A DNA stretch of 24,473 bases from an uncultured Eubacteriales bacterium (GTDB lineage: Bacteria > Bacillota > Clostridia > Oscillospirales > CAG-272): positions 1-24,473 of the forward strand of contig URDS01000028.1 of assembly GCA_900546635.1 (NCBI GenBank), written 5' to 3'. Below the pieces are notes generated by a model that saw only the letters and a program-made list of their open reading frames with translations, did not search any database and was not told where the DNA came from. Positions 1 through 5,693 of this stretch are shown piece after piece (the first letter of the stretch is position 1; every line of letters begins with the position of its first letter). A program made the position numbers and the translations under genes.

Positions 1-23
1 CGGCACATGTCCGCCTTGTAAAC
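1..23. repeat. Partial copy of palindromic repeat (second copy at 22220-22252)
   Basis: The first 23 bases match the reverse complement of the palindrome at 22220-22252 with a single difference (G for A at base 18). Only the loop and one arm are inside the window, so the element must continue to the left. The match includes the 7-base loop and not just the arm, so a shared repeat family is more likely than chance. Confidence 0.6.
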
Positions 24-54
24 GTATTTGATTTGCGATTTTCACTTTTTTGAC

Positions 55-77
55 ACCGCTATGCGGTTTTCTTTTTT
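55..77 (+). terminator. Small hairpin with T-run, possible plus-strand terminator
   Basis: ACCGC (55-59) and GCGGT (63-67) form a 5-bp stem with a 3-base loop, followed by TTTCTTTTTT on the plus strand. The stem is short but GC-rich. It would serve a plus-strand gene lying left of the window. On the minus strand, downstream of the VanZ-like gene, the hairpin is followed by a mixed stretch and would be a poor terminator. Confidence 0.3.
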
Positions 78-85
78 CGGAATAT

Positions 86-697
86 TTACAGAATATGTTC
101 CCAAACCCAGCCGGAGAGCAGGGGCTGCGGAAAAAACATAACGAAAGAAACACCGAAAAAAAGGAAAAACAGTTCGCTGTACGCTTCGTTTTTTTCCGTA
201 CATATTCCCGGCGCCTGAACATGCCGCAGACTGAAATACCACAGGATAAATCCGAACGCCGCGCCTGCTGTGTTGACAATCAGATCGTCCATATCGGTTG
301 TCCGAAATGTCAGAAGCTGCCAGAGTTCAATCCAGAGCGAAAGGCCAAATCCGAAAAGAATCGTGCGCTTTGCGCGGCGAAAACAGGACCACAGCGCGGG
401 GAGCAGAAATCCGGCCGGCCAAAACAGAAGAAAATTGAGCAGATATTGCAGCGGAGCTTCCGAAAAGGAGGCAAACGGAATGAAGTTTATGTTCAGATCC
501 GGATGCAGCGTATTGAAGGCGGGCATACCGGTCACGGAAAAAACAGCGATCAGGTAGGCGGCAAAAACAAAAGCACAGACGCGGTGTTTGCCGGACTGTC
601 CTTTTGAGGCTGAGAATTGCCAGAGCAGCAAAAAGGGGAGAAATGCAATGATACCGCATACGGTTTCGATGAGGATGGAAAAAATTTGAAATGACAT
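86..697 (-). CDS. VanZ-like integral membrane protein
   Basis: This 203-residue protein has hydrophobic segments near residues 8-26, 38-57, 85-103 and 113-130, and another near the C-terminus. It carries VanZ-family landmarks: an N-x-N-x-x-P-F motif (about residues 69-75), a hydrophobic N-x-x-L-F-x-P-x-G-F stretch (about 87-97), a membrane E-x-x-Q pair, and an R-x-x-D-x-D-D-L-I-x-N-T-x-G-A motif (about 131-146). VanZ gives low-level teicoplanin resistance in enterococci, but most family members are chromosomal with no known substrate, so no resistance role is claimed. The start is supported by AAAGGAA a few bases upstream, and a promoter sits at 749-777. It follows mnmE in the same direction but looks separately transcribed. 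The final 50 residues are less family-like. Confidence 0.8.
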   Translation of the reverse strand: MSFQIFSILIETVCGIIAFLPFLLLWQFSASKGQSGKHRVCAFVFAAYLIAVFSVTGMPAFNTLHPDLNINFIPFASFSEAPLQYLLNFLLFWPAGFLLPALWSCFRRAKRTILFGFGLSLWIELWQLLTFRTTDMDDLIVNTAGAAFGFILWYFSLRHVQAPGICTEKNEAYSELFFLFFGVSFVMFFPQPLLSGWVWEHIL

Positions 698-748
698 GGA
701 AAATTCCTTTCAAAAGTGACTTTAAAAAGCAGGTCGCTTCTTTATAAG

Positions 749-777
749 ATTATAGAGGAGAAAAAATTAAGAAGCAA
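749..777 (-). promoter_or_regulatory. Sigma-A type promoter for the VanZ-like gene
   Basis: On the minus strand TTGCTT (772-777) and TATAAT (749-754) are separated by 17 bp. The -10 box is perfect and the -35 box keeps TTG. It lies about 50 bases upstream of the VanZ-like start codon, between that gene and mnmE. This argues that the VanZ-like gene does not depend on read-through from the mnmE operon. Confidence 0.6.
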
Positions 778-822
778 GGTGCTGAAAACTTAAGAAAGGT
801 TTAACATGGGGACGCCCCCTGT

Positions 823-2208
823 TTATTTCCCGACGCAAAAGCGGCTGAAAATTTCGGTTACGACCGCTTCGCTCACCCCGCGGCCGTCAATTTCACCGAG
901 CAGTGCGGCGGCACGCTCAAGGTCGCTGGCCGCAAGGTCGGTTCCGTATCCGCTTTTGCAGGTTTTGATCGCATCCCGGATTCGCTCGGCGGCGCCGGTG
1001 AGCGCGGCAAACTGGCGCGCGCCGGTGACGATTGCGCCGTCGTCCGCGTCGATGCTGCCGCTTAGAAACAGTTCTTCAACCGCCTGCCTGAGCGCGTCCA
1101 ATCCCATTCCTGTTTTTGCGCTGATGCGCAGCACATGGGCAAAACCGGCGGTCGCTTCTTTTGGAAAATTTGTTTTTCCGAGATCGGATTTGTTCAAGAG
1201 GGCGATTTTGGGAGCTGTGCATTTTTGTATCCGGGCGAGCAGTTCTCGGTCCTCTTCATCAAGTGGTTTGGAATCGTCAAAGACACAGAGAATCAGCCCG
1301 GCGCTCTCCAGCCGAGCACGCGCGCGGGAAATTCCGATTTGTTCGACCGGATCGTCGGTTTTGTGGATGCCGGCCGTGTCGCAGAGACGGAGCAGTACGC
1401 GGCCGACCGGGATTTCTCTTTCGAGCAGGTCGCGCGTCGTACCGGCAACCTCGGTCACAATCGCGGCGTCATCGCCCGCCAGCGCATTGTAAAGCGAGCT
1501 TTTTCCCCGGTTGGGCGCGCCGCAGATGACGGCGCTGATGCCCTCGAAAATCGCCTGTCCAGCGCGGTAGGTGCGCAGCAGCGCTCCAAGACTTTCTTCG
1601 GTTTGCTCGGCGCGGCGGATAAATTCGCTGTCGGTCAGTTCGGACAGATCTTCTTCCGGGTAGTCGATTTTCGCGTATACGTCGGCGATCAGCGCGGTCA
1701 GCGTTCGCATGGCCGCTTCGATTTTGTCGGCCAGCGCGCCCTCGCGCTGTTTTCCGGCGATGCGCAGCTGCGCGTCGCTTTTCGCATCCAAAACGGCGCC
1801 GATTGCTTCCGCGCGCGTCAGGGAAAGTTTCCCGTTTACAAAAGCGCGGCGGGTAAATTCGCCGGGGGCGGCGGCGACGGCGCCGGCAAGAAAGACCGCT
1901 TCGAGGACGCGCTGCGTCACCAGCATTCCGCCGTGACAGGTGATTTCCGCCATATTCTCGCCTGTGTAGGAGGCGGGCGCGTGAAAAATGGTCAGCATGC
2001 CGTCGTCGATGACTTCGCCGCCCGCCAGAATATTCCCGCGGTAAAGCCGCCGGGCTTCAAGCGATGCCGTCGGTTTGCCGCATTTCGGAGAAAAGCAGCG
2101 GCCGGCAACGGCCACTGCTTCTTCACCCGATATTCTGATCAGTGCCACACCGCCTTTGCCGCGCGGTGTGGATACGGCGGCAATGGTCGACGTGTAGTCG
2201 TTTGCCAT
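823..2208 (-). CDS. mnmE: tRNA-5-carboxymethylaminomethyluridine modification GTPase MnmE
   Basis: With MnmG, MnmE installs the carboxymethylaminomethyl group on wobble uridine 34 of several tRNAs, using methylene-tetrahydrofolate and GTP hydrolysis. The 461-residue product has the N-terminal folate-binding domain (about 1-120), a helical domain, and an inserted G domain with P-loop GAPNRGKSS (230-238), TTRD (257-260), DTAG (277-280), NKSD (339-342) and SAK (363-365). It ends in the diagnostic F-C-x-G-K, with Cys458. I chose ATG at 2208 because GGAGG stands just upstream and the protein then opens in the usual way. The reading frame runs 87 codons further upstream, but only through jag. It lies 10 bases after jag and is the last gene of the rpmH operon. 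The usual Val in the P-loop (NVGKS) is Arg here. mnmG is not in the window. Confidence 0.95.
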   Translation of the reverse strand: MANDYTSTIAAVSTPRGKGGVALIRISGEEAVAVAGRCFSPKCGKPTASLEARRLYRGNILAGGEVIDDGMLTIFHAPASYTGENMAEITCHGGMLVTQRVLEAVFLAGAVAAAPGEFTRRAFVNGKLSLTRAEAIGAVLDAKSDAQLRIAGKQREGALADKIEAAMRTLTALIADVYAKIDYPEEDLSELTDSEFIRRAEQTEESLGALLRTYRAGQAIFEGISAVICGAPNRGKSSLYNALAGDDAAIVTEVAGTTRDLLEREIPVGRVLLRLCDTAGIHKTDDPVEQIGISRARARLESAGLILCVFDDSKPLDEEDRELLARIQKCTAPKIALLNKSDLGKTNFPKEATAGFAHVLRISAKTGMGLDALRQAVEELFLSGSIDADDGAIVTGARQFAALTGAAERIRDAIKTCKSGYGTDLAASDLERAAALLGEIDGRGVSEAVVTEIFSRFCVGK

Positions 2209-2218
2209 AGTTCCTCCG

Positions 2219-3235
2219 TTATTCGTTTTCAGATACTGGTTCGTTTTGCTCGGAAATTTCGGGAGCCGCGGCGTCATGGTTTCGTCTTGGCGCGCCCGAA
2301 CGTCCGCGGCGCTGTCCATCGCCCCGTCTTCTGTCCGTGCGGGGCGGCAGCTTGCCCATGCCTTTGTCGGTCGGGAACAGTACGACTTTGCGGTTGTTGT
2401 CCGAACCGATCGAACTGGTGGATACGCCCTCGATCTCCTGAACTTCGGCGTGAATGATCCGACGTTCATAAGGATTCATCGGTTCCAGTACAACGCTCCG
2501 GCCGTATTTTTGTACTTTTGCGGCCATCCGGCGTGCCAGCGCGCGAAGGGTTTCTTCTCTTTTTGCCCGATAGTTTTCCACGTCAACCGAGATGCGCTCG
2601 TGATCGCCTTTGCCCTCGGCGCGGTTTGCGGCGAGGTTGGCGAGATATTGGAGCGCATCCAGCGTTTCGCCGTGATGACCGATGAGCATGCCGGCGTCTT
2701 CACCGGTAATGCTGATGCATACGCCGTCCTCCTCATCGGGAACAAGGGCGGCTTCAACCTGGATTTCCAAATTTTGAATCAGCTTTTCGATAAAACGCAT
2801 AGCAGCTCCGGTTTCGGCTTCGGTCACCGGTGTTTTCGGCCGTTTGGGCTTTGCTTCGGATTTCTTTTCATGTGCCGGTGCGGCAGAACCCTTCGCTTTA
2901 TCCGCTTCCGGCTGTTCTGATTTCTGCGGCTGCTCGGCTTTTGCATTCTTTTGAGCAGGGCGTTCCTGCGGCTTTTTGTCAAAACTTTCCGCGGCCTTTT
3001 TATCGGCGGCTTTCGTTTCGATCTGCTTCGGGGCGGGAGCGGCTTCTGTTTGTCCGTCGTCAATATAAGCCGCGACTTTTGCAGGGGATGCGCCGATGCC
3101 GAACAGGCCGCCTTTTTTTCCTACGCTGAGTACTTTGTAATCTATGCCGTCAAGGTCAGTCACGCCAAGCTTTTGTTTCAGCGCTTCTATCGCTTCGTTG
3201 ACGTTCTTTCCTGTTGCTGCGATTTCGGTAATCAT
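2219..3235 (-). CDS. jag: RNA-binding protein Jag/KhpB (SpoIIIJ-associated)
   Basis: Jag (KhpB) is a cytoplasmic RNA-binding protein usually encoded beside yidC. In Firmicutes it works with KhpA in control of cell elongation and division. The 338-residue product has the Jag N-terminal domain (about 1-55, with a KKGGLFGIG motif), then a charged Lys/Ala/Pro/Glu-rich linker (about 60-145), a KH domain with GHHGETLDALQ, and an R3H domain with N-P-x-E-R-R-x-I-H. A basic, low-complexity tail rich in Arg and Gly follows. The linker is longer than in many homologues. The ATG at 3235 gives the normal family N-terminus, although the AAGGA stands very close to the start codon. A gap of 30 bases separates it from yidC. 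Confidence 0.93.
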   Translation of the reverse strand: MITEIAATGKNVNEAIEALKQKLGVTDLDGIDYKVLSVGKKGGLFGIGASPAKVAAYIDDGQTEAAPAPKQIETKAADKKAAESFDKKPQERPAQKNAKAEQPQKSEQPEADKAKGSAAPAHEKKSEAKPKRPKTPVTEAETGAAMRFIEKLIQNLEIQVEAALVPDEEDGVCISITGEDAGMLIGHHGETLDALQYLANLAANRAEGKGDHERISVDVENYRAKREETLRALARRMAAKVQKYGRSVVLEPMNPYERRIIHAEVQEIEGVSTSSIGSDNNRKVVLFPTDKGMGKLPPRTDRRRGDGQRRGRSGAPRRNHDAAAPEISEQNEPVSENE

Positions 3236-3265
3236 ATCCTTATATCAAGCTGTGGCTTGCCTTTC

Positions 3266-4357
3266 TCAATCATTCTTTTTTTTCTTTTTGCCGCTCTCGT
3301 CTTTCAGCGGAACTTTTTCGCCGTTCAATAGAGGCTGCGCTGCGCCTTTGGATTCTTTGTTTTCCACTTCGGGCAGCGTCTCATAGTCCTCGTCGTCAAT
3401 ATGATGCAGTGAGCGCACGCGGGGCAGATCGGCTTTTTTTGTGTTGTAGCCCTTTGCTTTCATTTCCTTTTCCGCTTTTTTAATGTCTTCCTCGGTGTAT
3501 CGCGGAACCGGCATAGTTTTGGCCAGGATCACGGTCTGCGCAAACGAAAATACGTTTTGATAAATCCAGTACAGACCGATTGCGCCCTGAAGAATAAAGC
3601 AGAAATAAAGCGACATGAGGGGCATGGCAAAATCCATGATCTTCATGGAGATGTTGTTCTGCGTGGCTTCAGCCGCGGGGGATTGATAGGTGAATTTGCG
3701 CGTCAGCTTCATTGTGACGAACTGTAAAACAAAGCAGACGATTGGGATAATCATGTGCACGGACGGGAACGTATTCCACGGTACCACGGTCAAATCCATG
3801 CCGAACAGGCTGAAGTTCGGAATATTGGCGATTCCGGGAACCTGTTCGAGCAGGGAAGCATAGGCAGTCGGATCGCTTGCCGCGAGTCTATTGATTGCGC
3901 TGATTGCGCCGATCTGTTCGCCCTGCATGGTGATCTCCGGCAGCGCTGCCTTGATCGCCTCAAGTCCCTCCGCGCCGATTCCGCAGATATAGGTCAGCGG
4001 ATTGCGAATAATTTGATAGAGCGCGACAATGACGATCATTTGGATGATGAGCGGCAGACAGCCGCCCAGCGGGCTGACGTTTTCTTTCTGCTGCAGTTCC
4101 ATGATCTCCTGCTGCATTTTTTGCTGGGTTGCCTTGTCGGTTCGTCCGGCGTATTTTTTGCGGATGACTTCTTCTTTCGGGCGAAGCGCGGCCATTTTAA
4201 TCTGATTTTTCTGCTGTTTTATGCCCATCGGCAGAAAAACAAGCTTGATGACCAGCGCAAAGAGCAGCAGCGTCAGCGCATAACTGCCGGTGAAACTGTC
4301 AAAAAAACGGATCACATACGCAAACGGTATGTTGATGATGTCAAAAAGTGAATTCAT
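3266..4357 (-). CDS. yidC: Membrane protein insertase YidC/Oxa1 family
   Basis: YidC inserts and folds membrane proteins, alone or with the Sec translocon. The 363-residue protein shows the Oxa1/YidC core: a membrane segment around 27-45, a charged cytoplasmic hairpin with many Lys, Glu and Gln (about 47-95), then a G-G-C-L-P-x-x-I-Q-M segment and further membrane segments to about residue 285. A long charged C-terminal tail ends in a run of lysines, fitting ribosome contact. No lipobox is seen, unlike Bacillus SpoIIIJ. In the first core segment the hydrophilic-groove arginine appears replaced by Lys38, in V-I-K-L-V-F-L-P. No strong Shine-Dalgarno precedes the ATG. It lies between yidD and jag, as in most Firmicutes. 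Confidence 0.95.
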   Translation of the reverse strand: MNSLFDIINIPFAYVIRFFDSFTGSYALTLLLFALVIKLVFLPMGIKQQKNQIKMAALRPKEEVIRKKYAGRTDKATQQKMQQEIMELQQKENVSPLGGCLPLIIQMIVIVALYQIIRNPLTYICGIGAEGLEAIKAALPEITMQGEQIGAISAINRLAASDPTAYASLLEQVPGIANIPNFSLFGMDLTVVPWNTFPSVHMIIPIVCFVLQFVTMKLTRKFTYQSPAAEATQNNISMKIMDFAMPLMSLYFCFILQGAIGLYWIYQNVFSFAQTVILAKTMPVPRYTEEDIKKAEKEMKAKGYNTKKADLPRVRSLHHIDDEDYETLPEVENKESKGAAQPLLNGEKVPLKDESGKKKKKND

Positions 4358-4390
4358 GGGTTATCCGGTTCCCTTGGGAACGTCCTTTCT

Positions 4391-4642
4391 TCAGCTTTCA
4401 TCGCTGTGTTGTTTTGCGCGGCGGAACCCTTTTTCGGGTACCGGATCATAACCGCCCCTGCCAAACGGGTTGCACCGAAGCAGGCGGCCGGCGGTCAGGA
4501 TCAAACCGCAGAAAAAGCCACGTTTTGTAAACGCCTCGACGGCGTAGGCTGAACAGGTCGGTGTGAACCTGCAACAACTCGGTTTCAGCGGTGAAATATA
4601 GCGGCGATACAACTGTATCAGCCAGATAAAAAGATGCTTCAT
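4391..4642 (-). CDS. yidD: Membrane protein insertion efficiency factor YidD
   Basis: YidD is a small membrane-associated protein that helps YidC-dependent insertion. The 83-residue product has the family signature C-R-F-x-P-T-C-S-x-Y-A (about 24-34), the G-L-x-L-x-x-x-R-L-x-R-C-N-P-F segment (about 46-60) and G-G-x-D-P-V-P (about 63-69). Cys24, Cys30 and Cys57 are the expected conserved cysteines. The start codon overlaps the rnpA stop by 4 bases, which suggests translational coupling. yidC follows after about 33 bases. Its length is normal for the family. Confidence 0.95.
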   Translation of the reverse strand: MKHLFIWLIQLYRRYISPLKPSCCRFTPTCSAYAVEAFTKRGFFCGLILTAGRLLRCNPFGRGGYDPVPEKGFRRAKQHSDES

Positions 4643-5010
4643 AACAGATTGAGTTTACGGAGCGCGTATCGAAGATCGCGCTCGATGTCCTGCGTTTTTT
4701 TGCCGTGAATTGCTTCGCGCGCGGCAATGACGATCAGATGGCCGGATTTTACGCCGATTGTGACATCGATATGCCGGTAGGCATGCCGGATGATACGCTT
4801 GGCGCGGCTGCGCGCAACAGCGCCGCCGATTTTTTTCCCGACGGTCAGTCCGATGCGGTTGATATACTTTTTCTCAGGATTCGCCCGCATCAGGGCGTGT
4901 TTTTTAAAATCAGGCAGGACATAAATCGCGACGGTCGGTGTGACCGCCTTTTTGCCTTTCTTATATGCCTTTGAATACAGGTGATTTTCGCAGATGGCGC
5001 GGTATTTCAC
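4639..5010 (-). CDS. rnpA: Ribonuclease P protein component
   Basis: RnpA is the protein subunit of RNase P, which matures the 5' ends of tRNAs. I place the start at GTG 5010: AGAGG precedes it by 8 bases, and the resulting 123-residue protein opens with V-K-Y-x-x-I like homologues (normal length 110-130). The open frame continues 27 codons upstream to an ATG at 5091, but that part does not look like the family and overlaps a hairpin. The RNA-binding signature appears as G-L-T-V-G-K-K-I-G-G-A-V-x-R-x-R-x-K-R-x-I-R. It sits between rpmH and yidD in the standard order. Confidence 0.92.
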   Translation of the reverse strand: MKYRAICENHLYSKAYKKGKKAVTPTVAIYVLPDFKKHALMRANPEKKYINRIGLTVGKKIGGAVARSRAKRIIRHAYRHIDVTIGVKSGHLIVIAAREAIHGKKTQDIERDLRYALRKLNLL

Positions 5011-5076
5011 GGGTATACCTCTTCCGTTCTTTGGAACACGCGGAGCGTATCCGAAAATAAGCCGAAACCAAAAACC

Positions 5077-5102
5077 CCGATAACCGCACAAAGAGTTATC
5101 GG
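5077..5102 (-). terminator. Hairpin between rpmH and rnpA, possible attenuator
   Basis: CCGATAAC (5077-5084) pairs with GTTATCGG (5095-5102). Read on the minus strand, the stem is followed by GGTTTTTGG. An 8-bp stem next to a short T-run in the gap between rpmH and rnpA could terminate part of the transcripts. That would let L34 be made in excess over RNase P protein. A second small palindrome (ACTCCCGTGGGAGT, about 5112-5125) lies in the same gap. Confidence 0.35.
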
Positions 5103-5146
5103 AGATTTGAGACTCCCGTGGGAGTGAGTGATTCGGTTCAACAACA

Positions 5147-5281
5147 TCAATAGGTGAGTCTTGCTCTGCCTTTGGCGCGGCGTCTCTTCAAAACCTTTCT
5201 GCCGTCGGCAGTCTTCATTCTTTTCATAAAGCCGTGCTCTTTTTTTCTCTGGCGCTTTTTAGGCTGATATGTTCTAAGCAT
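5147..5281 (-). CDS. rpmH: 50S ribosomal protein L34
   Basis: This 44-residue, very basic protein reads M-L-R-T-Y-Q-P-K-K-R-Q-R-K at its start and ends in R-A-K-G-R-A-R-L-T-Y. The middle H-G-F-M-K-R-M-K-T-A-D-G-R-K-V-L-K-R-R-R matches the L34 signature almost exactly. L34 is a late-assembling protein of the large ribosomal subunit. GGAGG stands 11 bases before the ATG. It is the first gene of the rpmH-rnpA-yidD-yidC-jag-mnmE operon, with a consensus promoter at 5352-5380. In most Firmicutes dnaA lies divergently beside rpmH at the origin; here alaS does. Confidence 0.97.
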   Translation of the reverse strand: MLRTYQPKKRQRKKEHGFMKRMKTADGRKVLKRRRAKGRARLTY

Positions 5282-5351
5282 TTCTGGTTGCACCTCCTTG
5301 TATGGATTCGGAAGCGTATACTTCGCGTGTATTCATAAAAAGACAATTTAT

Positions 5352-5380
5352 ATTATATAAAACCGGGATAAGCTTGTCAA
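5352..5380 (-). promoter_or_regulatory. Full-consensus sigma-A promoter of the rpmH operon
   Basis: On the minus strand TTGACA (5375-5380) and TATAAT (5352-5357) are exactly 17 bp apart, a perfect match to the housekeeping consensus. The expected transcript starts near 5345, which gives a leader of about 65 bases before rpmH. A very strong promoter suits a ribosomal protein operon. Confidence 0.88.
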
Positions 5381-5639
5381 GTCTTTTTTGAAATAAATTG
5401 GTATACGGATAAAAATATAGAGAAACGATGATTTTGAAAGCGGGCAAGCACGGCGCACCGGTGAGAATGCGCCGCCAAAGGAAGCTCCGATATACGCCCA
5501 AAACGGGGCTTCGATGCACACTCTAAAAAGTATCAGAACGCTTCCGTGCGGCAGCGGGATTCCTCCGGACTGCGTCGGACTACTCCTCATATTTATACCC
5601 GTGCTGCGCACAGTGTCTCCTCATGCCTGTTCTCAAACC
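5381..5639. other. Intergenic stretch between alaS and the rpmH promoter, no gene recognised
   Basis: About 260 bases carry no gene I can support. Short open frames on the minus strand overlap each other and the promoter and resemble no family I know. Local pairing is visible: GGCGCA/TGCGCC (about 5452-5473), and GAAGCTCC pairing with GGGGCTTC (about 5481-5512, one G-T pair). A small RNA is possible but there is no recognised class. I checked for an SRP RNA tetraloop region and for DnaA boxes and saw neither. Confidence 0.4.
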
Positions 5640-5668
5640 CATACACGCCGCGTTTCACGGCGTGTATG
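5640..5668 (-). terminator. Hairpin after alaS, probable terminator
   Basis: CATACACGCCG (5640-5650) and CGGCGTGTATG (5658-5668) form an 11-bp perfect stem with a 7-base loop, 26 bases after the alaS stop codon. On the minus strand it is followed by GGTTTGAG, so the T-run is poor. The strength of the stem and its position still favour transcript-end formation or protection. Confidence 0.5.
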
Positions 5669-5693
5669 AGTTTAAAATTTGAAAATTTTGCCG

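Noticed and set aside
86..697. Reading the VanZ-like gene as a glycopeptide resistance determinant
   Set aside because: No other van genes are present, and chromosomal VanZ-like proteins without resistance function are common.
1135..2457. Plus-strand open frame of 440 codons opposite mnmE and jag
   Set aside because: It is the antisense shadow of two certain genes in GC-rich DNA; the translation is Arg/Gly/Phe-rich without any family motif.
2209..2469. Extended N-terminus for MnmE
   Set aside because: The extra 87 codons lie inside jag in another frame; a strong GGAGG marks the start at 2208.
5274..5611. Short minus-strand frames upstream of rpmH (81 and 87 codons)
   Set aside because: They overlap the consensus rpmH promoter, its leader and each other, and show no recognisable motif.
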